A DNA stretch of 64,000 nucleotides from Phocoena phocoena (taxonomy: Eukaryota > Chordata > Mammalia > Artiodactyla > Phocoenidae), in the NCBI RefSeq assembly GCF_963924675.1, contig NC_089221.1, forward strand, positions 8,243,851 to 8,307,850. Direction: 5' to 3'. Position 1 is the first letter of the stretch; every line of letters begins with the position of its first letter. The position numbers and the translations under genes are program-made. The notes beneath the pieces are model-generated. The model was not told where the DNA came from and made no database searches. It saw only the letters and a list, made by a program, of their open reading frames with translations. Positions 22,401 to 35,000 of this stretch are shown in pieces.

Positions 22401-24534
22401 ATATGCTTTTATGTAGTTAATACTGGTAAATGAGACAAAGGACATAGACTTCTTTTGAAAACCATAATTATTATCCCAGACCAATTTGCCAAACCTATAT
22501 TTTAATTATGTAAACTTGAATCCTTAAAATGTTTCTGATCTAACAACATAATTTTTAAGGGTAACTCTCTTAAATTATTAGAAATTCAATTTCATTATTC
22601 TGTGGGAGCTTTAAGAATATTTTATTTATATAAGTGTATATTTACCTCTATAAACAATCAGAAGGGAGTTCCTTTAGTTTAAGTGACATAACAACCTAAG
22701 TCATTAATACCCTCTGGAGAAAGGGGAAAAAATCCTACTAACACAATGAGAGGAAAATACCTTTCTCAACTACCCACACAGACACATAGACATGAAGACA
22801 TGTAGAGGACTTACAGCTTCAGTTCTACTATATAAGTCTCAGGTCAAAAGTAAACACAGGCACACAAAAACTCTGTGACCCACATCTCAAAGAGCTGTGC
22901 CTCATCCCAGAAATTCTTAATTAGAATTCAAAATAGACAAACAAACAAAATAAAAGGACTGAAAATATGAATCCTTTGTTGTATGTCATCCAAGAGAGAA
23001 TAGATCACTATCCTCCATCTATAGAAATTAATAAACCATGGGTGATAGAACCAAATTTTCAATAGTTCACTCCAATGGGGAGTAAATTAGCTTCTGTGTG
23101 AACCACCTGTGTGAACCAGAAACAAAGACTAAACACAAAATCAAGGAAAAAGAAGAAAATAAAATACAGCATCAACAATGTTAAAATTCTATGGTTACTT
23201 GGAACTCAGACTGGAAGCCAAGCAAAAAACAACAACAAAAAACCCACACAGGCTTAAGCAGACCAAGGCACATGCTTCTCCAGCAAGACTGCTTTCCAGG
23301 TAAATCCTGACATCTCAGCAGGACATCCAAGCTAGAAAAGAATAGTTTTCAAATGTAAACCCACGACTCTCCTAAGAACATAACATAAACACGTGTGAAG
23401 GATTTTGTTTTCCTCTTCAATTAATGAGGGAACTCTGATATGTAAGCATCTGTGTCTAGAATGTTTAGCTGGATTAGTGAACCATGTCATTTTGCACAGT
23501 TTCCGCAAGTCATAGGCATGTAGATGTCAAAGCAGACAGTGGTGACCCCATTCTCTAATCCTGTTGATGAAACACCATATCTGTCACACGCTCTCTATAA
23601 CTTCTAAAGCAATTATATATGTTCCTTATTTAAAATTTGATTTTTATAATTGTTAAAGTACATTCAAAGTTTAGTTGGATAATCAAGCTGGACAATCATC
23701 GCTAGTGTCCTGAGTAGTACATCATTGTACAAGGAAGCAGAAATCATGGGCTGTTTCCAGCAGACACTGACAAACAGCACTGCCCCCTCTAGCGGTCCAG
23801 TATCTCATGCATAAAATGAAGGGTCAAGATGCATGCACTCTGAAGGCCTTTCCAGCTCCATGGTCAATGACAATGTTCTCAGTGAAAGGTCAGCAGGCCA
23901 CTGCATTGTACTCAACTGGGGTGCTTGCACAATTAATAATTTTCTGGTGTGTTATTTCTACTAATAAGTAACTTGGCCTAAAATGCCTTTTATGTGTGCT
24001 TAGGATATTTTTTTCAATATCTGGAAGTCCAAAGTATTTCTGTCATAACTGTAAACAAACTTATCCTAAATGTATTAAAATGATCTTGGGTACTTTTTGT
24101 ATATCCTACAAGCCCTTAAAATCTGAAGGCTAATCCAAATTGGCATGTTTTAGAATATTCAAGAAGACAAAGAACTACTTTTAACACCAGCTTTTAGATT
24201 TTATGAAGATTTTGATGAGGAATAATAGTGTATAAACATTGACAAAACTTTGAAAGTTCCTTTCTATAGAATATAAAATACTCAATATCTGAATCCATGT
24301 TAGGCATGGGAGATCAGTGTGTGACACTGGATGTTTTGTGTTTTTATATTTATATTATAATGTTTAAAATGCAAGTATAATATTTAAATATTGGTCAACT
24401 TGATTTTACAAAAGTAAAACCTACATCACTAAGCTTTATTTGTTCATCTATTCTCATACTTTTTCAAATCATTATAAGGAATTCCTTATTGTATATTAAA
24501 AACTCCCTTACCCCCATTAAAATAATAATAATTT
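19482..24534. other. AT-rich unclassified non-coding DNA
   Basis: About 5 kb with no recognised young transposon, exon or RNA gene. It contains the apparent donor (23140-23209) of the templated insertion in the SINE at 26187. No reading frame longer than about 70 codons has recognisable features. Confidence 0.5.
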
Positions 24535-24645
24535 TCTGGCCCCTTCTACAGACATACTGAGTAGAATTTGGGTAAGATCCAGAAATTTGCATTTTAAATA
24601 TTCTCCACATTATTCTTACACAAACTGAAGTGTAAATTTTTTTTC
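24535..24645. repeat. MER5A-like hAT DNA transposon fragment
   Basis: The succession GGCCCCTTCTACAGACATACTG, a CCAGAAATTTGCATTTTAA block and a short end resembling the MER5 consensus suggests an old non-autonomous hAT element. It is strongly diverged and has no visible TSD. Confidence 0.5.
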
Positions 24646-26186
24646 CTGGGAGAAAAAAACCAGTTATGATTGAAAAATAGCTTTTCTGGTAAATGATACA
24701 TTATTTAGTGCTTCAAAGCAAAGGTCACCCATATTTAAACTTTTCTGGAATGACATTGAAAAGAAATTAGATTGTCACTATTTTTAAGGTGGTAGAAAAC
24801 AGGAATAGGAACATATATATCAATAATTACGTTAAATGTAAATGAATTAAATGCTCCCACCAAAAGACACAGACTGGCTGAATGGATACAAAAACAAGAC
24901 CCATATATATGCTGTCTACAAGAGACCCACTTCAGACCTAGGGACACATACAGACTGAAAGTGAGGGGATGGAAAAAGATATTCCCTGCAAATGGAAATC
25001 AAAAGAAAGCTTGAGTAACAATTTTCATATCAGACAAAATAGACTTTAAAATAAAGACTATTACAAGAGACAAAGAAGGACCCTACATAATGATCAAGGG
25101 ATCAATCCAAGAAGAAGGTATAACAAGTGTTAATATTTATGCACCCAACATAGGAGCACCTCAATACATAAGGCAAATACTAACAGCCATAAAAGGGGAA
25201 ATCAGCAGTAACACATTCATAGTAGGGGACTTTAACACTCCACTTTCACCAATGGACAGATCATCCAAAATGAAAATAAATAAGGAAATACAAGCTTTAA
25301 ATGATACATTAAACAAGATGGACCTAATTGATATTTATAGGACATTCCATCCAAAAACAACAGAATACACATTTTTCTCAAGTGCTCATGGAACATTCTC
25401 CAGGACAGATCACATCTTGGGTCACAAATCAAGCCTTGGTAAATTTAAGAAGATTGAAATTGTATCAAGTATCTTTTCCGACCACAACACTAAGAGACTA
25501 GATATCAATTACAGGAAAAGATCTGTAAAAAATACGAACACATGGAGGCTAAACAATACACTACTTAATAAAAAAGTGATCACTGAAAAAATCAAAGAGA
25601 AAATCAAAAAATACTTAGAAACAAATGACAATAGAGACACGATGACTCAAAACCTATGGGATGCAGCAAAAGCAGTTCTAAGAGGGAAGTTTATAGCAAT
25701 ACAATCCTACATTAAGAAACAGGAAACATCTCGAATAAACAACCTAACCTTGCACCTAAAGCAATTAGGGAAAGAAGAACAAAAACCCCAAAGTTAGCAG
25801 AAGGAAAGAATTCATAAAGATCAGATCAGAAATAAATAAAAAAGAAATGAAGGAAACAATAGCAAAAATCAATAAAACTAAAAGCTGGTTCTTTGGGAAG
25901 GTAAAAAAAATTGATAAACCATTAGCCAGACTCATCAAGAAAAAAAGGGAGAAGACTCAAATCAATAGAATTAGAAATGAAAAAGGAGATGTAACAACTG
26001 ACACTGCAGAAATACAAATGATCATGAGAGATTACTACAAGCAACACTATGCCAATAAAATGGACAACCTGGAAGAAATGGGCAAATTCTTAGAAAGGCA
26101 CAACCTGCCAAAATTGAATCAGGAAGAAATAGAAAATATGAATAGACCAATCACAAGAATTGAGATTGATTAAAAATCTTCAAACA

Positions 26187-26467
26187 GGGGCTTCCCTGGT
26201 GGTGCAGGGGTTGAGAGTCCACCTGCCAATGCAGGGGACATGGGTTCATGCCCCGGTCAGGGAAGATCCCACATACCACAAGATCAAGGAAAAAGAAGAA
26301 AATAAAATACAGCATCAACAATGTTAAAATTCTATGGTCACTTGGAACTCAGTAACGGCTAGTGGCTGGGCCTGTGAGCAATGGCCACTGAGCCTGCATG
26401 TCTGGAGTCTGTGCTCCACAACGGGAGAGGCCACAACAGTGAGAGACCTGCATACCAAAAAAAAAAA
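26187..26467 (+). mobile_element. CHR-type SINE carrying an internal 79-bp insertion
   Basis: Begins GGGCTTCCCTGGTGGTGCAG, ends ACCTGCATACC plus poly(A), and lies inside the L1 reverse transcriptase region. The TSD is AAAAATCTTCAAACA (26172-26186) and AAAAATCTTCCAACA (26468-26482), matching the uninterrupted sequence of the intact L1. The SINE would be about 200 bp but is about 280 bp because 26281-26359 is foreign to the family. The flanking halves join with no evident loss of SINE bases. Confidence 0.93.
26281..26359 (+). repeat. Templated insertion copied from 23140-23209
   Basis: Positions 26283-26352 match 23140-23209 without gaps, 69 of 70 bases, same strand. The only difference is C at 26339 against T at 23196. 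A CACAA microhomology lies at the left junction. About 7-8 bases at the right (TAACGGCT) match neither donor nor SINE. The donor side is continuous with its surroundings, while this side breaks a known repeat, so copying ran from 23 kb to 26 kb. Confidence 0.92.
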
Positions 26468-29400
26468 AAAAATCTTCCAACAAACAAAATCCCAGGACCA
26501 GATGGCTTCACAGGTGAATTCTATCAAACATTTAGAGGAGAGGTAACATCTATCCTTCTCAAACTCTTCCAAAATATAGCAGAAGGAGGAACACTCCCAA
26601 ACTCATTCTACGAGACCACCATCACCTTGATACCAAAACCAGACAAAGATGTCACAAAGAAAGAAAACTACAGGCCAATATCACTGATGAACATAGATGT
26701 AAAAATCCTCAACAAAATACTAGCAAACAGAATCCAACAGCACATTAAAAGGATCATAAATGATGACCAAGTGGGGTTTATTCCAGGAATTCAAGGATTC
26801 TTCAATATATGCATATCAATCACTGTGTTACACCATATTAACAAATTGAAGGAGAAAAGCCATACAATCATCTCAATAGATGCAGAGAAAGCTTTCAACA
26901 AAATTCAACACCCATTTATGATAAAAACCCTCCAGAAAGTAGGCATAGAGGGAACTTTCCTCAACATAATAAAGGCCATATATGACAAACCCACAGCCAA
27001 CATCATCCTCAATGGTGAAAAACTGAAACCATTTCCACTAAGATCAGGAACAAGACAAGGTTGCCCACTTTCACCACTCTTATTCAACATAGTTTTGGAA
27101 GTTTTAGCCACAGCAATCAGAGAAGAAAAGGAAATAAAAAGAATCCAAATCAGAAAAGAAGAAGTAAAGCTGTCACTGTTGGCAGATGACATGATACTCT
27201 ACATAGAGGATCCTAAGTATGCTACCAGAAAACTACTAGATCTAATCAATGAATTTGGTAAAGTAGCAGGATACAGAATTAATGCACAGAAATATCTGGC
27301 ATTCCTATAAACTAATGATGAATAATCTGAAAGTGAAATTAAGAAAACACTCCCATTTACCATTGTAGCAAAAAGAATAAAATATCTAAGAGTAAGCCTA
27401 CCTAAGGAGACAATAGACCTGTATGCAGAAAATTATAAGACACTGATGAAAGAAATTAAAGATGATACAAATAGATGGAGAGATATACCATATTCTTGTA
27501 TTGGAAGAATCAACATTGTGAAAATGACTCTACTACCCAAAGCAATCTACAGATTCAATGCAATCCCTATCAAACTACCACTGGCATTTTTCACAGAACT
27601 AGAACAAAAAATATCACAATTTGTATGGAAACACAAAAGACCCCGAATAGCCAAAGCAATCTTGAGAAGAAAAAATGGAGCTAGAGGAATCAGGCTCCCT
27701 GACTTCAGACTATACGACAAAGTTACAGTAATCAAGAAAGTATTGTACTGGCACAAAAACAGAAATATAGATCAATGGAACAGGATAGAAAGCCCAGCGA
27801 CAAACCCACGCACATATGGTCACCTTATATTTGATAAGGAGGCAAGAATGTACAGTGGAGAAAGGACAGCCTCTTCAAATAGTGGTGCTGGGAAAACTGG
27901 ACAGGTACATGTAAAAGTATGAGATTAGAACACTCCCTAACACCATACACAAAAATAAGCTCAAAATGGATTAAAGACCTAAATGTAAGGCCAGACACTA
28001 TCAAACTCTTAGAGGAAAACATAGGCAGAACATTCTATGACATAAATCACAGCAAGATCCTTTTTGACCCACCTCCCAGAGAAATGGAAATAAAAATAAA
28101 CAAATGGGACCTAATGAAACTTAAAAGCTTTTGCACAGCAAAGGAAACCATAAACAAGACCAAAAGGCAACCCTCAGAATGTTAGAAAATATTTGCAAAT
28201 GAAGCAATTGACAAAGGATGAATCTCCAAAACTTACAAGCAGCTCATGCAGCTCAATAACAAAAAAACAAACAACCCAATCCAAAATGCGCAAAAGACCT
28301 AAATAAACATTTCTCCAATGAAGGTATACAGATTTCCAACAAACACATGAAAGAATGCTCAGCATCATTAATCATTAGAGAAATGCAAATCAAAACTACA
28401 ATGAGATATCATCTCATACCGGTCAGAATGGCCATCACCAAAAAATCTACAAACAATAAATGCTGGAGAGGTTGTGGAGAAAAGGGAACACTCTTGCACT
28501 GCTGGTGGGAATGTGAATTGGTACAGCCACTATGGAGAACAGCATGGAGGTTCCTTAAAAAACTACAAATAGAACTACCATATGATCCAGCAATCCCACT
28601 AATGGGCATATACTCTGAGAAAACCATAATTCAAAAAGAGTCATGTACCAAAATGTTCCTTGCAGCTCTATGTACAATAGCCAGGAGATGGAAGCAACCT
28701 AAGTGTCCATAATTGGATGAATGGATAAAGGTGTGTCACATATATACAATGGAATATTACTCAGCCATAAAAAGAAATGAAATTGAGTTATTTGTAGTGA
28801 GGTGGATGGACCTAGAATCTGTCATACAGAGTGAAGACAGAAAGAGAAAGACAAATACTGTATGCTAACACATATATATATATGGAATCTAAGAAAAAAA
28901 GAATGGCATGAAGAACCTAGGGGTAAGATGGGAATAAAGACACAGACCTACTAGAGAATGGACTTCAGGATATGGGGAGGGGGAAAGGTAAGCTGTGACA
29001 AAGTGATAGAGTGGCATGGACATATATACACTACAAAACGTAAAATAGATAGCTAGTGGGAAGCAGCTGCATAGCATAGGGAGATCAGTTTGGTGCTTTG
29101 TGACGACCTAGATGGGTGGGATAGGGAGGGTGGGAGGGAGGGAAATGCAAGAGGGAAGAGTTATGGGAACATATGTATATGTATAACTGATTCACTTTGT
29201 TATACATCAGAAACTAAGACACCATTGTAAGGCAATTATACTCCAGTAAAGATGTTTAAAAAAATAATAAAAGTGGTAGTTTACCACGGTTCATTATACC
29301 TGGCATAAGATTTAGAGTGCATACTCGGCTTCACCAGAGTGCAGCTGTAAACCAACGTTCAGTTCCTTTTACTCATTTCTATTGCCTTTTACTTCCTTCT

Positions 29401-30274
29401 TTCTTATAAATGGTTTAAAGAAAATTAATGGAACCAAAAGCTGGATCGTTGAAAAAAATCAATAAACTCAATAAACCTTTCACGATACTGACACAAAAGA
29501 AAGAAGACACAAATTATCAGTATCAGAAATGAAAGAGGAGTCATCACTCTTGAACCCACAGGCATTAAAAGTTAACAAAAGAATACTGTGAATAATTCTA
29601 TGTCCACGAATTTTATAACTTAGATGAAATGTTTTTCAAGAACAATTCCTTAAAAAACAAAAACTACCAAAACTTATATTTGAAGTTTTTTTAATAGGCT
29701 TATATTTATTGAAGAAATTAAATTAATAACCTTCCAAAATAGAAAGCACCAGATCCAGATGTGTTCACTGGTGAATGCTACCAAACACTTAAGGAAGAAA
29801 TAATACCAAATCTCTACAAACTCTTCTAGAAGATAGAAGTAGAGGAAACAGTATCTAACTCATGCTATGAGGGCAGCATTACCGTGATGTCAAAACCAGA
29901 CAAAGACATTACAAGAAAGGAAAACTACAGACTAATATCTCTCATGGACACAGACTTTAAAATCCTCAAAAATATTAGAAAATAAAGTCCAACAATGTAT
30001 AAAAATAATTATACATTAAAATGAAGTGGGAAATGTTTTAGGAAACATGCAAAGCTGTTTCAACATTCCATCCTTGTAATTCATCATGTCAACAAGTTAA
30101 AGAAGAACAATAATATAATCATGTCAATTGATGCAGAAAGCATTAAGAAAATTCAGCACCCAGTCATGGCAAAAACTCTCACCACACTGAAAAAAGACAG
30201 GAACTTTCTCAACTTTATCTAAAACATCTCCAAAAACCAGTAGCTAACATAATATAGAGACTAGATGCTTTCCT

Positions 30275-31728
30275 ATTTTTAAAAAAATTTTATGGAGTAT
30301 AGTTGATTTACAATGTTGTGTTAGTACCAGGTGTACAGCAAAGTGAATCAGTTATATATATACATATATCCACTCTTCTTTAGATTCTTTTCCCATATAG
30401 GGACCATTACAGAGTATTGAGCAGAGTTCCCTGTGCTATACAGTAGGTCTTTATTAGTTATCAGTTTTCTACATAGTACTGTGTACATGTCAATCCCAAC
30501 CTCCCATTTTATCCCTCCCCCATCCCTTACCCCCTGGTAACCATAAGTTTATTTTCTACATCTGTAACTCTATTTCTGTTTTGTAGATAAGTTTATCTGT
30601 ACCCCCTTTTTAGTTTCCGCATGTAAGTGTTATCATAAGATATTGATATTTGTCTTTCTGATTTACTTCACTCAGTATGATAATCTCTAGGTCCATCCAT
30701 GTTGCTGCAAATGGTGTTATTTCATACTTTTTTATGGCTGAGTAATATTTCATTGTATATATGTAGCACATCTTCTTTATCCATTCCTCTGTTGATGGAC
30801 ATTTAGGTTGCTTCCATGTCCTGGCTATTGTAAATAGTGCTGCAATGAACACTGGGGTGCATGTATCTTTTTGAATTACAGTTTTCTCCAGATATATGCC
30901 CAGGAGTGGGATTTCTGGATCATATGGTAGCTCTATTTTTAATTTTCTAAGGAACCCCCATACTGTTCTCTATAGTGGCTGTACAAATTTACATTCCCAC
31001 CAACAGTGTAGGAGGGTTCCTTTTTCTCCACATCCTCTCCAGCATTTATTGTTTGTAGATTTTTTGATGATGGCCATTCTGACTGGTGTGAGGTGATACC
31101 TCATTGTAGTTTTGATTTGCATTTCTCTAATAATTAGTGATGTTAAGCATCTTTTCATGTGCTTTTTGGCCACCTGTGTGTCTTATTTGGAGAAATGTCT
31201 ATTTAGATCTTCCACCCATTGTTGGATTGGATTCTTTGTTTTTTTGATATTGAGCTGCATGAGCTGTTTGTATATTTTGGAGATTAATCCCTTGTCAGTT
31301 TCTTCACTTGCAAATATTTTCTTCCATTCTGAGTGCTGTCTTTTCATTTTGTTTATGGTTTCCTTTGATGTGCAAAAACTTTTAAGTCTAATTAGGTCCC
31401 ATTTGTTTATTTTGTTTTTATTTTCATTACTCTAAGAGGTGGATTGAAAAAGATCTTGCTGCAATTTATGTCAAAGAATGTTCTGCCTATGTTTTCCTTT
31501 AAGAGTTTTTTTTTTTTTTTTTCAGTATGCAGGCCTCTTACTGTTGTGACCTCTCCTGTTGCAGAGCAAAGGCTCCGGACACACAGGCTCAGTGGCCATG
31601 GCTCACGGGCCCAGCTGCTCTGCAGCATGTGAGATCTTCCTGGACCAGGACAGGAACCCGTATCCCCTGCATCGGCAGGCAGACTCTCAATCACTGTGCC
31701 ACCAGGGAAGCCCTAAGAGTTTTATAGT
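30275..31728 (-). mobile_element. 5'-truncated L1 in inverse orientation, nested in an old L1
   Basis: On the minus strand this is the ORF2 C terminus and 3' UTR of an L1, with its tail at 30280. Open pieces at 30970-31173 and 30610-30852 (minus) encode the Cys-rich motif and the [11 protein letters not shown] region. Flanks TAGATGCTTTCCT (30262-30274) and TAGATACTTTCCT (31729-31741) are a 13-bp target-site duplication with one change, lying in the host L1. A CHR SINE interrupts it at 31510-31713. Confidence 0.9.
31510..31713 (-). mobile_element. CHR-type SINE inside the inverted L1
   Basis: On the minus strand it starts GGGCTTCCCTGGTGGCACAG, has a GGTTCCTGTCC box-B-like region, and ends in a poly(A) (poly(T) at about 31506-31522). 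The TSD TAAGAGTTTT lies at 31500-31509 and 31714-31723. It is the third nesting layer: SINE in L1 in older L1. Confidence 0.9.
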
Positions 31729-32015
31729 TAGATACTTTCCTCTTAAGCTGGGGAAAAGGCAAGATGTTCTCTCTCACCAGTCTTATAAGATGTCATTCGA
31801 GAAATTCTAACTAGTGCAATAAGACAAGAAAAATATATAAAATTATACAGATTGGACAAGAAGAAATAAAACCACCTTTATTAGTAGATGATATGACTGT
31901 CTATGGAGAAGATTCCAAAGAATCTACAAAATAACTTCTGGAACAAATAAGAGAGTATAACAAAATCAAAGGACAGAAGGTTAACACAAAAAAGGCAATG
32001 GCTTCTTTATAAATG

Positions 32016-35000
32016 GTTTATCTTTCATTATGGAAAAATGTTAACCCAAATACATTAACGTTGCCACTCTGAGAAGGTTGTGGCCAAATTGAGAAGAAAA
32101 TACACCTTCCCCTGAGGAATTAATAATCTTCTGAAAGACTAGCACAACATATGCTTTTTTAAATTACTTTATATTCATTTTAAACTTTCTCTGGAGTTGG
32201 ATGAGAGAAAGGATTCTAGTTAAGAGTCAGATATTAACTGGTAAGTGACCTAAATCAAGAAGATGGTCTTGATTGCTGTACTTTAATAACAGAAAGAAAA
32301 ACCTCTATAGTTTGATGAAGGAAAATGGGGATTTATCCTTCCTTTATACAAATGATAAAATGGAAGACTTAAATCTCTATGCTACTTCAAAGGTTCAGAA
32401 GGATAGAGGAAATTGTGTTAATACCTTTGCAAAATAATTTTGATAATTTTCTTCTTTCCTATGCATTTAGTTTAAACAAGGGCTATTTGTCATATTCTCT
32501 AAACTCTATCTGCCTTTTGAAATTTATTTTATATAGATGTTTAGTAACTTTGCTCAGTTTTTCAGTGGGTTATGACTCTCTATGCCTGTTCTCTGATGAT
32601 GTGTGTGTGTCATCAAACATAAGAACTGAGACAGTAATTATTACTCTGTTACTAAACAGCCCAGTAATCACTGCAGTAAAACCAAGCATAAATGTTCAGA
32701 CCACATCTGGACATTTAGTTTGGCTCCAGACAGTTTTCGTTCATGAAGCCTACTTTACCCAGCTTTTTGTGGAGCTCCACTGAACAGTTTTCCAGACCCC
32801 TGATATCTAACAAAATCCCCAAATCCTGGAGCTAGTCCCATGTACTTCTCTGAAGAGATGCAGCAATAGGAGCCTGGAGGATTTTAAGGGATACTGTCTT
32901 TAGGCTGGTGCATGTGAGTCCCCTCGAGCCTTGCACTACCCACCATGATTTTCCTGAATGCTCAGAGCCCTCAAAGAGCCAGAAGAGTTCTCCAAAGCAC
33001 CACATCCCTCTCTTCTATTTTGAGAATGTGAGACCCTTTCTTCAGCCTCACGTTGCTAATGATAGAAGAATATCCTGTCTAAATTCCGTCCACACTTACC
33101 GAGCAAGCTGAAGCTGCCAAGGGTGGATCTCTAGCCTATCCAGCACTCCTTTCACTGTTCCCACCCCTGCCTACACAGCCCACAAAATAAAAGAACCCTA
33201 AGAAGCAAAATATCTATTGAAAGGAATTTCTACACATAAAGGCACAAAACAAGATATTGTACCTCTTATTCTTTCAGAAGAGCCAAAGGACCCCAATCTT
33301 GGATTATTACGATTACTAAAACCTAGTTTATATCACCAGCTTCACAGAGAATAAAAATATGTTAGATTTCACAGCATTTCCAATTAAATTATATCGTTGG
33401 TAATGTATCTTACCCGACCCACAACAAAGACACCATTTGTGTTACTACCTGCGTAAGTGTGTGTGTACGTTGCAACAGAGAGCTGGTATGTTGTCCTGGG
33501 AACTTTCGCTTTTCCAAATTAGGTTTCTGTGTAAAAGTTTGCAATGATCTGAATCTTTTCCTTTCGTTCCTCATTTTTAAAAGATAGCACAAAAGCTGCT
33601 AACAAATCTGGGTTTGACACCTACTTGGTAGAATTCAGAAAGGAAAGGGTGACAAACTTCAAACTTCACACCACTTGGGAAGAGGATCTCTTTCAAAAAC
33701 ACCCTTCTGGCCATTGAGAATGATTTGCAATTTGTAAGAGTTCCTTGTCTCTAACCTTATGCTGGAAATATTTCCTCTGGGATGAGAAGCTTTGCCTAAA
33801 TTGGAAACAGAAAGAATTCTCTTTGGGAAATTCCTATCAAAAAGAAAGAAAAAACATGTCCCAATGCTATTTCTCAATGGAATTCTCTTCTACAAATACA
33901 TGCCAAGATAATAAAAGATAATATTCTAGAAAGCTTCTTTATACACTGCCACTTCAGAGGAAAATATATGTGGATTTGTGATAACAGAAGGTAGCCGCTG
34001 AAGCACGAGTTTAAATTCACTTTTACTCTTCCTCAATAATGCCCATATCAAAACCTTGTTTAAGCTTAACCTTTGGAGAATTAGTTTTGTAGGATTTAAA
34101 ATAAACTGAAGAAGTAGAATTGAGAAAGTCACAAAAAGAAGGTGTTAGAAATATTATGTATGAGAGAAGACAGCAATGCCAGCATTCATTCCATGACTCC
34201 ATGAATCCCAACGAAAATCTAGAAAAAGAAACGATCAGAAGGGATTGTCTATAAGTGCACCAGATGTGCACCAACATCTGAAATCCTGCTCTGCCAAGGG
34301 GCAGAGAGGGGAGGAAAGTGAGAATCAGGGGAACAAAAGGAATCACAGGAAGAAAGATAGTACAGGGAGCCCAGGGTACAACAGAAAATTAAATCCATCA
34401 AAACCACAGTGATGGGATATTGGACTCCACCAGGAACAAAGGAGTAGGAAATAAACATGAAACAGATGATTTTCTAATGAACTGCTGTGTGCTTCTAACT
34501 AATCTAGAGCAGCATTGTTTAGCTAGTAAAACAATATGGAAAATAAAAATGAATGTTTGTAGAAGTTCGAAAAGGAAAATAATGTAAGAATCTAATTATT
34601 TCACAATTTAGGGAGGATAAAAGAGAGGACACAAAAGATTGAAGGGAAAATCGAAATGACCTCCTAGCCTTTAACCTCCCTAGATTTCCACAGGGGTGCT
34701 ACTCAAAAATAAATTAAAAGGTCATTTGTTTAACAGTCAGACTGCAGAAGGATAACAAGGGGCCCTGGGAGAAGAGGAGTGATAGTCTATGGGAGACAAA
34801 GTTGGGTTTTGAAATGCAAAATTCATCATTATTTTACCCTAATTCTGGGAAGGATTATAAATCACTTATGCATCTGAAATCCTCATAAAAGTGTGGCAAT
34901 TACTTTTCGTCCCCTGTTAGGACTTATTTCTCATATTTGTTCCAACATTTTTCATTGCTTTTTAGGAAAACACTTAGTTCTATAGAAATTTCAAACGTCA

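Larger units (their letters stand above)
24802..28895 (+). pseudogene. Dead L1 ORF2 relic
   Basis: This is the ORF2 reading frame of the truncated L1. The ATG of the intact copy is absent (ACA at the matching place). A TGA at 25012-25014 replaces a glycine codon in the endonuclease domain. An indel and a TAG end the frame near 25797. A SINE splits the reverse transcriptase, and a TAA follows at about 27307. The remaining open pieces are 25090-25797, 25847-26173, 26381-27310, 27446-27922, 27919-28185 and 28347-28712. The catalytic FADD is changed to LADD. The endonuclease SDH and both DFN residues remain. It cannot make full-length ORF2p. Confidence 0.92.
24796..29269 (+). mobile_element. 5'-truncated L1 (ORF2 and 3' UTR only), with a SINE inside
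   Basis: The sequence aligns by eye along its length with ORF2 and the 3' UTR of the intact copy at 14657-18850. It begins within a few bases of the ORF2 start and ends in an A-rich tail. Short flanking repeats AAGGTGGTAG (24786-24795) and AAAGTGGTAG (29270-29279) form a likely 10-bp target-site duplication with one change. It is a related but older subfamily member, interrupted by a CHR SINE at 26187-26467. Confidence 0.9.
29420..32015 (+). mobile_element. Old, decayed L1 fragment split by a later insertion
   Basis: The segments 29420-30261 and 31742-32015 read as consecutive parts of an L1 ORF2 reverse transcriptase region. The first includes AAAGCTGGATCGTTGAAAAA and AAACCAGACAAAGACATTAC. 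The second includes the equivalent of the FADD region near 31885 (TAGTAGATGATATGACTGTC). Many stops and frameshifts show long decay. The gap holds an inverted L1 fragment with its own TSD. Confidence 0.82.

Noticed and set aside
23780..23800. Possible CTCF site (CTGCCCCCTCTAGCGG)
   Set aside because: The reverse complement CCGCTAGAGGGGGCAG starts like the CTCF core but has two extra G positions before GCAG, so neither alignment fits well. It is also isolated.
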